From: Thermaurantimonas aggregans
GTDB taxonomy: Bacteria > Bacteroidota > Bacteroidia > Flavobacteriales > Schleiferiaceae
Length of the DNA: 64,000 nt
Direction of reading: 5' to 3'
Assembly: GCF_003851885.1 (NCBI RefSeq)
Contig: NZ_BHZE01000001.1
Coordinates: 163,601-227,600, forward strand
Shown: positions 37,486 to 46,179 of the stretch, in pieces
Layout of the letters: the number at the start of each line of letters is the position of its first letter
Numbering within the stretch: position 1 is the first letter of the stretch
Made by a program: the position numbers and the translations under genes
The notes under the pieces: generated by a model
Told to the model about the DNA's origin: nothing
The model's input: the letters and a program-made list of their open reading frames with translations, nothing else
Databases searched by the model: none

Positions 37486-38379
37486 ATGCTCACGCATTGG
37501 ATTTCAGCAGCTAGATTGCGTACACTACCCCTTTCGCTCAGCGGAATCGTTTTAGGCACCCTCATTGCTCGTGCTGAGGTGCAGCTTGATGTTGTGGTCT
37601 TAGTATTGGCCATGCTCACCGCGGTTTTCTTTCAAGTGCTCAGCAACTTTGCTAACGATCTGGGTGATGCGCTTACAGGGGCTGATAGCCATCGAAAGGG
37701 AGAAAAGCGCATGGTAGCTTCTGGTGTTATCTCGCCAAAAGCGATGAAAAAAGCCATGCTGCTGTTTGCCGGGCTTTCAGCCATTTCAGGTGTTTTGTTG
37801 CTCCACATCGCATTGCGCAATTTACCAGTTTGGATTTTCGGACTCTTTTTAGGGTTAGCTCTTTTAAGTATTTGGTCGGCAATTAACTACACATATGGTT
37901 CTTTTTCATATGGATACAAAAGGATGGGAGAAGTATTTGTAACGATTTTTTTTGGTCTTATAGCAGTAGGCGGAAGTTATTTTTTACAGACAAAATTTTG
38001 GAATCCACTTGTTCTCCTCCCCGGCTTATCTGTCGGCCTTATGGCATCGGCTGTGCTCAATCTGAACAATATGCGCGACATGGAGACCGATTTGGCGAGT
38101 GGTAAGTATACCATCGCCAATTATTTAGGCTTTAAAAATTCTAAATGGTATCACTTGTTGCTTTTGCTTATACCCATTGTTTTACCCATACCGTTCATCG
38201 AAATTGGCAGATATGGTCGATATTCCTATTTGTACTTGTTTGTGGTTCCGGCGCTTGTTGGTCATATTGCAAAAGTTTTTCAAATTAAGACATGTGAAGC
38301 CTATGACCCTGAGCTTAAGAAAGTAGCCCTTATGACGCTGCTGTATGTATTGCTTTTAGGGTTTGGTATTAATTTGTAA
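37486..38379 (+). CDS. menA: 1,4-dihydroxy-2-naphthoate polyprenyltransferase
   Basis: This UbiA-family membrane enzyme of about 297 residues attaches the polyprenyl chain in menaquinone synthesis. The first aspartate-rich motif is NFANDLGDALTGAD, near residue 65. The second is NNMRDMETDLASGKYT, near residue 195. Eight or nine membrane helices are evident. I use the ATG at 37486 (MLTHWISAARLRTLPLS); the upstream TTG at 37471 adds five residues. menC follows after 12 bases, which supports the pathway assignment. Confidence 0.95.
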   Translation: MLTHWISAARLRTLPLSLSGIVLGTLIARAEVQLDVVVLVLAMLTAVFFQVLSNFANDLGDALTGADSHRKGEKRMVASGVISPKAMKKAMLLFAGLSAISGVLLLHIALRNLPVWIFGLFLGLALLSIWSAINYTYGSFSYGYKRMGEVFVTIFFGLIAVGGSYFLQTKFWNPLVLLPGLSVGLMASAVLNLNNMRDMETDLASGKYTIANYLGFKNSKWYHLLLLLIPIVLPIPFIEIGRYGRYSYLYLFVVPALVGHIAKVFQIKTCEAYDPELKKVALMTLLYVLLLGFGINL

Positions 38380-38391
38380 CATGTGAACTTT

Positions 38392-39447
38392 ATGAAAACA
38401 CTTCGAATCCTTCCACATACACTAAAATTTAAGTTTGAAGCTCGCACAAGTCGTGGTTCGATGACAGAACGGCATGTGTGGTACATTGTACTTGAAGAGG
38501 AGGGATTTTACGGCATAGGAGAGGCCGCACCTATTCCGGGCTTGAGCATCGACGATATGACGAAATGGGATGCAAAGCTTCGATGGCTCGAGGAACACAT
38601 CAACGACGATCCGAAGAAAATCAAAACCTCGCTTAAAAATTTCCCAGCTCTCTACTTTGGGTTTGAAATGGCTATGCATAGCCTCGATTGCGATCATCCG
38701 ATGATGCTTTACCCATCTGTTTTTACAACCGGTAGAGCGGGCATTCCAATCAATGGATTGGTATGGATGAACGACGCGGCACATATGCAAGCTCAAATAG
38801 ACGAACTCCTCGAGCAAGGTTTCACAGTTCTGAAAATGAAAGTTGGAGCACTGGATTGGAAAGAAGAATTTAAAATTATCAAAGAACTTCGAAAAAAGTA
38901 CGACAATACCGAAGTACAGCTCAGACTCGATGCCAATGGAGCTTGGCAACCTGAGGAAGCTCTTGAGAAATTAAACAAGCTCAGCGAATACGAAATCCAC
39001 TCCATCGAGCAACCCATTAAACCAGGCCAATGGGAGCAAATGGCGCATCTCTGTGCCGAAAGCCCTATTCCTATCGCTCTGGACGAAGAGCTCATTGGCA
39101 TTTCTGATTTGAAACAGAAAAAAGATCTTATAAAAACCATCAGTCCTGACTATTTGATCATTAAACCTACGCTGCTTGGTGGCTTTAAGTCTTCAGAAGA
39201 ATGGATTAAGCTTGCTAAAGAAAATGGTATCGATTGGTGGGTAACCAGTGCACTCGAGAGCAATATAGGGCTTAATGCCATCAGTCAATGGGTTGTAACG
39301 CAAATACCACGCTTGCCACAGGGTCTAGGTACAGGCATGTTGTACGAAAACAACATCTACTCTCCGCTTGAGGTAAGAAAAGGAAAATTAATTATTAATA
39401 CTGCAAAATCATGGGATGTATCTCAATTTGGAATTGAAAATCACTAA
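38392..39447 (+). CDS. menC: o-succinylbenzoate synthase (enolase superfamily)
   Basis: This 351-residue enzyme of menaquinone synthesis dehydrates SHCHC to o-succinylbenzoate. Superfamily residues are visible: KMKVG (catalytic Lys pair region), then metal ligands in RLDANGAW (Asp), SIEQP (Glu) and ALDEE (Asp), and a C-terminal IIKPTLLGG lysine. Dipeptide epimerases share this fold, but the position directly behind menA favours MenC. I start at the ATG at 38392; a GTG nine bases upstream (38383) is the alternative. The BNR protein gene follows after 6 bases. Confidence 0.9.
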   Translation: MKTLRILPHTLKFKFEARTSRGSMTERHVWYIVLEEEGFYGIGEAAPIPGLSIDDMTKWDAKLRWLEEHINDDPKKIKTSLKNFPALYFGFEMAMHSLDCDHPMMLYPSVFTTGRAGIPINGLVWMNDAAHMQAQIDELLEQGFTVLKMKVGALDWKEEFKIIKELRKKYDNTEVQLRLDANGAWQPEEALEKLNKLSEYEIHSIEQPIKPGQWEQMAHLCAESPIPIALDEELIGISDLKQKKDLIKTISPDYLIIKPTLLGGFKSSEEWIKLAKENGIDWWVTSALESNIGLNAISQWVVTQIPRLPQGLGTGMLYENNIYSPLEVRKGKLIINTAKSWDVSQFGIENH

Positions 39448-39453
39448 AGGCGT

Positions 39454-40770
39454 ATGAAACCTCTTTACATTCTTCTATTCGTTATTTCGATCTATCATTC
39501 TATTGCTCAGCCTCGGAATGTTCTTGTAAATACAGACTATCAAAGCAAGCTCGGAACATGTGAGCCTTCTATAGCCATTAGCCGTAAAGATCTACAAAAG
39601 ATGGTAATAGGCACAGTGCTCGACGGGGTGTTTTATTCGCACGATGGCGGTCGCACTTGGAAAGGGAAACAGTTAAAATCGCTCTATGGCGTTTGGGGCG
39701 ATCCAGTGCTTGTAGCCGACTATCGTGGTGACTTTCACTATTTCCACCTCTCAGACCCGACAGGCATGAATTGGAAAAGCGATGAAATACTCGACCGCAT
39801 TGTAGTGCAGTCTTCATCTGATAATGGAATGAACTGGACTGCAGGTTCCTTTGCCGGGTTCAATCCGCCGAAAAAGCAAGACAAGCCCTGGGCTGTGGCA
39901 CATCCTGTCTTAAATACGCTGCACCTTACTTGGACGCAATTTGACAAATATCACAGCAACGACTCTGCTCACAAGAGCTACATCATGTATGCTCATTCTA
40001 CTGATGGCGGGAATCATTGGACACCAGCAAAAAAAATTTCATCAATACCAGGCAATTGTCTTGATAGTAATGCAACTGCAGAAGGTGCAGTTCCAGCAGT
40101 TACTGCTGACAGTTCGATTTTTGTAGTTTGGAGTCGCAACGACAGCCTTTGGATCAATTTTTCGCACGACGAAGGGAAAACCTGGCTTGATCAGGAAAAA
40201 TTTCTTTTTCTACATCGCGGTGGTTGGAGCATGCGCGTACCCGGCCTAAAGAGGGCGAATGGTATGCCCTTTCTAATGGCAGATGCTTCTAAAAGCCGTT
40301 TCAGAAACAACCTCTATCTAACCTGGATCGATTGGGATCCCATTACAGGCGAGTATTTTGTTATGTTTTCTAAAAGTTTGAATAAGAATGGCACATGGAC
40401 CACACCTCGGGCTCTGAGTACAAGAGCATCAGCCTTAGCTCGTTTCGCCGTGACCGGTTGCGTTGACCAGTCAAATGGGAATATTTACCTCCTCTACTAT
40501 GAGCAAGTGAATGCAAAAAAGGAGCAATACAATGTCGTGTTACAATGGAGCAAAGACGGCGGCAATACATGGCGTCGCCAGAGAATCAATCGAAAGCCGG
40601 TAAAAGTAACAGAAGAAAAATTTTTTGGCGATTACAATCATATCGATGCCTGGAAAGGCACTATAAGGCCGGTTTGGACCTCTTTTGACGGAGTTACAAC
40701 AAACGTTTTCACTGCCCTGGTTTCTCAAAGAATTTTAGATCTAGATAAGTTCATTTTCTTTTTGTATTGA
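39454..40770 (+). CDS. secreted BNR/sialidase-fold beta-propeller protein
   Basis: This 438-residue exported protein has signal peptide MKPLYILLFVISIYHSIAQ. Four Asp-box (BNR) repeats are seen: SHDGGRTW, STDGGNHW, SHDEGKTW and SKDGGNTW, so it folds as a six-bladed propeller like sialidases. The sialidase arginine triad and FRIP motif are not evident, so hydrolase activity is doubtful. It has no T9SS tail. It lies 6 bases behind menC and is probably co-transcribed, with no obvious link to menaquinone synthesis. Confidence 0.75.
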   Translation: MKPLYILLFVISIYHSIAQPRNVLVNTDYQSKLGTCEPSIAISRKDLQKMVIGTVLDGVFYSHDGGRTWKGKQLKSLYGVWGDPVLVADYRGDFHYFHLSDPTGMNWKSDEILDRIVVQSSSDNGMNWTAGSFAGFNPPKKQDKPWAVAHPVLNTLHLTWTQFDKYHSNDSAHKSYIMYAHSTDGGNHWTPAKKISSIPGNCLDSNATAEGAVPAVTADSSIFVVWSRNDSLWINFSHDEGKTWLDQEKFLFLHRGGWSMRVPGLKRANGMPFLMADASKSRFRNNLYLTWIDWDPITGEYFVMFSKSLNKNGTWTTPRALSTRASALARFAVTGCVDQSNGNIYLLYYEQVNAKKEQYNVVLQWSKDGGNTWRRQRINRKPVKVTEEKFFGDYNHIDAWKGTIRPVWTSFDGVTTNVFTALVSQRILDLDKFIFFLY

Positions 40771-40879
40771 ATAACACAGAAACAGTTTCCTTCAAATGAG
40801 AAACTTTACATAATGTAAAAAAGTTTTAAACTGCCCCCGAATGACAATTTTTATCATGTTTACTTATTTTGAACCAGTC

Positions 40880-40887
40880 TATATTTG
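40880..40887 (+). promoter_or_regulatory. Bacteroidota -7 promoter element of feoAB
   Basis: TATATTTG matches TAnnTTTG exactly, 23 bases before the feoA ATG. Confidence 0.6.
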
Positions 40888-40889
40888 CA

Positions 40890-40908
40890 ATTTAAAATAA
40901 GTCTAAAT
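40890..40908. promoter_or_regulatory. candidate iron-regulator operator at feoA
   Basis: The imperfect dyad ATTTAAAATAAGTCTAAAT (14 of 19 positions symmetric) covers the predicted transcription start. It resembles DtxR/MntR-type operators with AT-rich outer arms. Its 13-base core recurs inverted at 41161-41173. Confidence 0.4.
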
Positions 40909-40910
40909 AA

Positions 40911-41138
40911 ATGAACACACTTGCAAGTATGGAACCGGGGCAAACTGCCGTAATCTGTGAAAACGGATTTGAAAACATCCCGCTTAAATTGCTGGAGATG
41001 GGCTTTTTACCTGGGATTGAAGTAAAGATGATACGTAGAGCACCGCTTAGCGACCCTATTTGTGTTCAGGTTAATGGAAGTTACTTGGTGATTCGCGAAG
41101 AAACGGCTGTTCAAATAAAAGTGAATACCACAAAGTAA
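40911..41138 (+). CDS. feoA: ferrous iron transport protein A
   Basis: This 75-residue SH3-like cytoplasmic protein stimulates FeoB. Typical features are LLEMGFLPGIEVKMIRRAP and PICVQVNGSYLVIRE. Family length is normal. It is first gene of feoA-feoB, with a -7 element and a dyad upstream. The 52-base gap to feoB carries a second copy of the dyad core. Confidence 0.95.
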   Translation: MNTLASMEPGQTAVICENGFENIPLKLLEMGFLPGIEVKMIRRAPLSDPICVQVNGSYLVIREETAVQIKVNTTK

Positions 41139-41160
41139 GTAATCGAAGAATGCATCATTG

Positions 41161-41178
41161 TTTAGACTTATTTAATAA
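41161..41178. promoter_or_regulatory. second copy of the feo dyad, between feoA and feoB
   Basis: TTTAGACTTATTTAATAA shares 13 bases, inverted, with 40895-40907. It could be a second operator or pair with the first copy in RNA. Confidence 0.35.
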
Positions 41179-41190
41179 CCAAAAGTTTAC

Positions 41191-43293
41191 GTGCTGAAAA
41201 TAGCGCTCGCCGGCAATCCAAATACCGGAAAAACATCCCTATTCAATATACTCACTGGACTGCGTCATAAGGTAGGAAATTACCCAGGCATCACCGTTGA
41301 GAAAAAGCAAGGTACGGCCTTTGTTTCGGCAAATACCCAAGCCGTAATCCTTGATTTGCCCGGAACGTATTCGATTCATCCAACTTCGGCCGACGAGCAG
41401 ATTGTCTTTGATGTACTTGTAAACGAGCAAAATCAAGATCATCCTGATTTAGTCGTATATGTAGCTGAAGCCGAAAACCTCAAGCGCAACCTCTTCCTCT
41501 TTTCACAGCTCAGAGACCTTGGTCTGCCGCTGATTCTGGTGATCAATATGATCGATAAAGCCAAAAAGAAAGGAATCGAAATAGACATCTCCCAACTGTC
41601 GGCATTGCTCAGTGTACCAGTAATACCAGTAAGCACTAGAAAAAAAATTGGAATCGAAGAACTTAAGAAAGCAATAATCAACCACCCGCGTACAGCAACA
41701 GAACCAATGGTGGTGCTATCCCAGAGTTTTAAAAACCTTCCCTGCGAAAAAATTAGCGGATTATTTCCTCAGTACAGTTACTATAAATCCTGGTTGCTTA
41801 CTACTTACGAAAATCCGGATTTTCTGCCAAAAGAAAAAATTGCTGAAATTCAAGCTATTCGTCGTGAAATAAGCGATTTAGAAAAATACCATCAACGCGA
41901 AGCCATACTCAGGTATCAAAAAATAAATGAAATTCTGCAGAAAACATATGTAGTAAATCGACTTAAAGGTACCGACTTACGAGCAGTGCTCGATCGCATA
42001 TTCATTCATAAAATTTTTGGCTACGTAATTTTTGCCTCCGTTTTGCTGCTTATTTTTCAATCAGTATTCGCCTGGACAAGTGCACCTATGGATTGGATTG
42101 ACAGTCGATTTGCCATGCTTGCTGATGCGCTAAAGTCGATACTACCTCCAGGCCGATTCACTGATCTGATCACAGATGGTGTTATTCCCGGCATTGGCGG
42201 GATTGTAATATTTGTTCCGCAGATTGCTGTACTGATATTCTTCATTTCACTGTTAGAAGAGACTGGCTACATGAGCCGTGTTGTCTTTTTGATGGATAAG
42301 ATTATGCGTCGGTATGGTATGAGCGGCAAAAGTGTATTGCCGCTTGTGTCTGGTACTGCATGTGCTATACCTGCGGTAATGTCGACCCGAAATATTGAAA
42401 ATTGGCGTGAGCGATTGATAACTATTTTCGTGATTCCGTTCACTACGTGTTCAGCTAGGCTACCTGTGTACACCATTCTGATTTCTCTCATTATCCCTAA
42501 AAAATCGTTTTTCGGGTTAATAAATCTTCAAGGCCTTGTGCTTATGGCACTTTATATGATCGGCTTTGCATCCGCATTCGCGGCTGCATGGGTTTTACAT
42601 CGATTGTTGAAACGAGATACACATCACTTTTTTGTTGCAGAGCTACCTGAGTATCAACTGCCATTGCCCAAAAACATTTTTTACTCAGTATGGGATAAAA
42701 CCAAATCCTTTGTACTGGAAGCTGGAAAAATTATTCTTTCGATATCTGTAATCTTATGGTTTTTGGCTTCTACCGGCTCCAGCAAATTAGAAAGTCCTTA
42801 CCCGAAAGCTGAGGCCGCATTAGCTGATCCGCTTTCAGGACACCATCAGTCGAAAGAGGCTGTTGAAGTTATAGCAGCTGTTCAACTGGAAAACTCCTAT
42901 TTGGGAAGGCTCGGGAAAGCCATCGAGCCCGTCATTGCACCTCTTGGATACGATTGGAAAATCGGTATTGCCATCCTTAGCTCCTTTGCTGCTCGTGAAG
43001 TGTTTGTAGGAACCCTTGCTACTATTTACAGCGTAGGTGATGCCGATGAACAGTCGGAAACCGTGCGCAATCGTATGCGCATGGAGATGCGCCCAGATGG
43101 AACTCCGGTCTTCAATTTTGCAACAGGTATTTCCTTATTGCTCTTTTATGCTTTTGCAATGCAGTGTATGAGTACACTTGCTATCGTAAAACGCGAGACA
43201 AACTCTTGGAAGTGGCCTTTGATTCAACTTGTCAGTATGGGCACACTTGCGTATATTGTCTCATTAATTGCCTATCAGATTTTGAATTCATAA
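41191..43293 (+). CDS. feoB: ferrous iron transporter FeoB
   Basis: This 700-residue inner-membrane GTPase-transporter takes up Fe(II). The G domain comprises residues 1-165: G1 GNPNTGKTS (8-16), switch region NYPGITVE, G3 DLPG, G4 NMID. A helical guanine-dissociation-inhibitor-like spacer follows, then two Gate domains with GTACAIPAV and CSARLPVY. The start codon is a GTG at 41191. A small cysteine-rich partner gene follows one base after the stop. Confidence 0.97.
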   Translation: MLKIALAGNPNTGKTSLFNILTGLRHKVGNYPGITVEKKQGTAFVSANTQAVILDLPGTYSIHPTSADEQIVFDVLVNEQNQDHPDLVVYVAEAENLKRNLFLFSQLRDLGLPLILVINMIDKAKKKGIEIDISQLSALLSVPVIPVSTRKKIGIEELKKAIINHPRTATEPMVVLSQSFKNLPCEKISGLFPQYSYYKSWLLTTYENPDFLPKEKIAEIQAIRREISDLEKYHQREAILRYQKINEILQKTYVVNRLKGTDLRAVLDRIFIHKIFGYVIFASVLLLIFQSVFAWTSAPMDWIDSRFAMLADALKSILPPGRFTDLITDGVIPGIGGIVIFVPQIAVLIFFISLLEETGYMSRVVFLMDKIMRRYGMSGKSVLPLVSGTACAIPAVMSTRNIENWRERLITIFVIPFTTCSARLPVYTILISLIIPKKSFFGLINLQGLVLMALYMIGFASAFAAAWVLHRLLKRDTHHFFVAELPEYQLPLPKNIFYSVWDKTKSFVLEAGKIILSISVILWFLASTGSSKLESPYPKAEAALADPLSGHHQSKEAVEVIAAVQLENSYLGRLGKAIEPVIAPLGYDWKIGIAILSSFAAREVFVGTLATIYSVGDADEQSETVRNRMRMEMRPDGTPVFNFATGISLLLFYAFAMQCMSTLAIVKRETNSWKWPLIQLVSMGTLAYIVSLIAYQILNS

Positions 43294-43294
43294 A

Positions 43295-43420
43295 ATGCAA
43301 GAATTTTTAACATACTTTGCCTTGCTCCTCGCTGTGGTGTATCTCATCAAAAAACTCTTTTTTACTAAAAACACAGCAGGCTGTGCGAATTGTCCGAAAG
43401 TTACTGATAAAAGAACTTAA
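43295..43420 (+). CDS. FeoB-associated Cys-rich small membrane protein
   Basis: This 41-residue product (MQEFLTYFALLLAVVYLIKK, then a short tail) has one membrane helix and a CANCP motif near residues 30-34. It matches FeoB-associated cysteine-rich proteins encoded right behind feoB in many Bacteroidota and Firmicutes. It may help assemble FeoB or bind iron. One base separates it from the feoB stop. It is too short for most gene callers. Confidence 0.8.
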   Translation: MQEFLTYFALLLAVVYLIKKLFFTKNTAGCANCPKVTDKRT

Positions 43421-43450
43421 ACAATAGGTTTTAAAATTCTCGATTATCAG

Positions 43451-44749
43451 TTATCTGCTTTTTAAAAATTTGTAAGAGGCGCGATTAGTCTGTAGCAGAT
43501 AAATGCCTTTTGGTAGCCTCTGTACATCGATAGCTTCATTTGGATAATAAATTCCCTCGTTTAAAACTTTGCCCATTGCATCAAGCAGTATGTAATGCGT
43601 CGGCCCTATTACATTAAGCCAGATTTTGTCGAGGGCCGGATTTGGATAAACTCCGCTAATGTGATTTAAAAAAGGTTCCGATGTGTTTAACCCACTAAAA
43701 GCACTGCAAGTGGGTGCAGTTGCATTGGATGTGGTGTAAAGAATTCCGTTTATAACGTACCAATCTTCCCAATAGCCGTTTCCGGTGGTTGATTTCCAGT
43801 CGTTTAAATCAAGGGTCACAGTGCCTTGAGAATCAGCTGGAGCAATAAATACTTTTAGAGCCTTTCCGCCTCTGTTCCAGGTAAGAGGTGTACCGGCTAC
43901 GAGTACTTCTGGTGTAGTGGGGGTATCGCAAGAAAGACGTATGAAAACAACCCGATCGGATGAATATTTTGGATATTCTCCGTAAACCCTGGCGATTCCA
44001 CTGTCGTTAATTGCCACTGCACAATATTCATGAGCACCGATGCCAAGTACCGGAGAACCTTTTTCTTCGAGCAATCGTGCCATGAAGGTTATCAACCTAC
44101 CACGTCGGTCAGGATTGTTGAAGTGTGTGTCGCCAATCACCCTTTGTAAGATGGGTATTTGTATAAAGTCGTTCGTGCCGAGCGTTACACTGCTGTGAAA
44201 GGGATTATTCAATACGGTATTCGATTCGGCACTCGTGGTAAGTGCCGAATAGTAAAAACCCGTCAAAATGGCCATGCCGGCACTGATGCCGCCTACCACA
44301 CCGCCTCTTACGTTGTAGAGGTAGTTTATCAGGCTATCTACCGGTGTATCCTTCCAGTAGTTTACATAAGTAGCCTGATTGCCACCGGCGATCCATATAG
44401 CTTCAGCTCGACTTAGATACTTAATTACTTGAGGATCATAGCTGTGCTGACGAGATTTTAGCACAAATGTGCGCACGGAATTCACGGGTACACCCAGCTG
44501 AGCATGTAAGTAATTTTGATATCCCAAGCCTCCAGATGTGCGTAGTACTACTACATCCCCCCCATTAGCCCGCTGCAGAAACCAGCGCATGGCCGCGTCG
44601 TGCTCACTAGCACCCCCCATCAGCACGATGCCTCTCGATGGGGTAACTACGGCATCGACTGTGTCGCCGGAGTGATACACATCGTACGACTGGCCGTATA
44701 GTGCCTGCCAAATCAAGATGCACAAAGGCAAAAAAACGCTGAATTTCAT
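43451..44749 (-). CDS. secreted cyanophycinase-like peptidase (S51) with T9SS tail
   Basis: This 432-residue exported protein has signal peptide MKFSVFLPLCILIWQALYGQ. Residues 35-260 form a peptidase S51 domain: IVLMGGASEHDAAMRWF, IAGGNQATYV, nucleophile Ser156 in GGISAGMAIL, and GDTHFNNPDRRGRL, matching cyanophycinases and related exopeptidases. A small beta domain follows, then a C-terminal type A sorting domain (GVYPNPALDKIWLNV to YKFLKSR) for T9SS export. Cyanophycin or isoaspartyl peptides are candidate substrates. It is single and convergent with the feo operon. Confidence 0.85.
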   Translation of the reverse strand: MKFSVFLPLCILIWQALYGQSYDVYHSGDTVDAVVTPSRGIVLMGGASEHDAAMRWFLQRANGGDVVVLRTSGGLGYQNYLHAQLGVPVNSVRTFVLKSRQHSYDPQVIKYLSRAEAIWIAGGNQATYVNYWKDTPVDSLINYLYNVRGGVVGGISAGMAILTGFYYSALTTSAESNTVLNNPFHSSVTLGTNDFIQIPILQRVIGDTHFNNPDRRGRLITFMARLLEEKGSPVLGIGAHEYCAVAINDSGIARVYGEYPKYSSDRVVFIRLSCDTPTTPEVLVAGTPLTWNRGGKALKVFIAPADSQGTVTLDLNDWKSTTGNGYWEDWYVINGILYTTSNATAPTCSAFSGLNTSEPFLNHISGVYPNPALDKIWLNVIGPTHYILLDAMGKVLNEGIYYPNEAIDVQRLPKGIYLLQTNRASYKFLKSR

Positions 44750-44983
44750 TGAGCTAAATCAAATTGCAAATCACTAGAGCAAGGTAAGTAAAAATTATAG
44801 GCAAATTGCTTTTTAAAAAAGGTTTCCTAATAAATCGACTTTTCAAAACTTGTTTTACACTTACTGATTCAATCAATTTGTTGATTGAGCCAAAAATCAA
44901 AAAGCCACTACCTAACAATTTTCATAAATTCTCCCGTTCTGAAGTCCTAAATTGCAGCCCACTAACCGAAAACTGAAGCCATT
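44750..44983. other. intergenic region between cyanophycinase and hmgA
   Basis: These 234 AT-rich bases lie between divergent genes. I see no clear TAnnTTTG element, hairpin or RNA gene. Confidence 0.4.
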
Positions 44984-46141
44984 ATGCCCTTCTACTATAC
45001 CCTTGGAAAAATACCGCCCAAGCGCCATACAGTTTTTCGCAAGCCCGACGGCTCGCTCTATTACGAGCAGCTCTTTGGCACTGAAGGCTTTTCAGGCGTG
45101 AGCTCTTTGCTCTATCACATTTACCGACCTACAATGGTAAAGGAGATTCACCGGGCCATCGACTTGACGCCTAAAGCTGCCGTTACGCACAACATTACAG
45201 CTCGCATGCTGCGGGGTTGGGACATAGCGCCTGAAGATGACTTTCTCGACAGCCGCACCATTGTGCTCTTTAATAACGATCTGAACATCGCTCTGGCTGC
45301 ACCTCGACAGTCGATGACCGACTATTTTTACAAAAACGCTGACAGCGATGAGCTTATCTTCGTACATCAGGGCTCTGGTATGTTGCGTACTTTTCTCGGT
45401 AACCTTTCCTTTGGTTATGGTGATTACCTCGTTATTCCTCGAGGCACAATCTATCAAATTCAATTTGAAACCGCAGAAAACCGCCTCCTCATTGTCGAAT
45501 CTTTTAGTCCCATAGTTACTCCTAAGCGCTATCGCAATCAGTTTGGCCAGTTGCTCGAGCATTCACCCTTCTGCGAGCGCGACATCCGCCGGCCAAGCAT
45601 ACTAGAAACCTACGACGAAAAAGGCGATTTCCTGATCAAGATTAAAAAACAAAACCACTTACATCAGGTTGTCTATGCCTCACATCCCTTCGACGTGGTA
45701 GGTTGGGATGGATATTTCTATCCATATGCCTTTTCAGCACACGACTTTGAGCCTATCACTGGCCGCATCCACCAGCCACCGCCCGTTCACCAGACTTTTG
45801 AAGGTCACAATTTTGTCGTCTGCACCTTTGCACCTCGTCTGTACGACTATCACCCCGACGCCATCCCGGCTCCTTACAACCACAGCAACATTGACTCAGA
45901 CGAAGTTCTTTATTACGTTGATGGCGACTTTATGAGCCGCAATCACGTAGAGAAAGGCTACATAAGCCTTCATCCCGCAGGCATTCCTCACGGCCCCCAC
46001 CCCGGAGCCATCGAGCGCTCCATTGGCCAGAAGGAAACCCGCGAGCTGGCCGTGATGATCGATACTTTTAAGCCTCTAAAACTTACTGAAACCGCCTTAC
46101 AGATCGAAAACGAAGACTATTATCGCAGCTGGCTTGAATAA
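44984..46141 (+). CDS. hmgA: homogentisate 1,2-dioxygenase
   Basis: This 385-residue non-heme iron dioxygenase opens the ring of homogentisate to maleylacetoacetate in tyrosine catabolism. The cupin-like C-terminal half holds the iron region, with DEVLYYVDGDFMSR followed by ISLHPAGIPHGPHPG, where the His and Glu ligands are expected. It is shorter than animal enzymes (about 445 residues), as in many bacteria. hppD follows 38 bases downstream, giving two successive steps of the pathway in reverse order. Confidence 0.95.
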   Translation: MPFYYTLGKIPPKRHTVFRKPDGSLYYEQLFGTEGFSGVSSLLYHIYRPTMVKEIHRAIDLTPKAAVTHNITARMLRGWDIAPEDDFLDSRTIVLFNNDLNIALAAPRQSMTDYFYKNADSDELIFVHQGSGMLRTFLGNLSFGYGDYLVIPRGTIYQIQFETAENRLLIVESFSPIVTPKRYRNQFGQLLEHSPFCERDIRRPSILETYDEKGDFLIKIKKQNHLHQVVYASHPFDVVGWDGYFYPYAFSAHDFEPITGRIHQPPPVHQTFEGHNFVVCTFAPRLYDYHPDAIPAPYNHSNIDSDEVLYYVDGDFMSRNHVEKGYISLHPAGIPHGPHPGAIERSIGQKETRELAVMIDTFKPLKLTETALQIENEDYYRSWLE

Positions 46142-46179
46142 ATTTTTTATTTTAGTAACTCCATAAAAATCTATAACGT

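Noticed and set aside
39454..40770. Functional sialidase call for the BNR protein
   Set aside because: Asp-boxes alone define the fold; the catalytic Arg triad, Tyr/Glu pair and FRIP motif are not evident.
41191..43293. Frame break in feoB because no ATG is near the start
   Set aside because: A GTG start at 41191 gives the intact G1 motif at residues 8-16, so the gene is complete.
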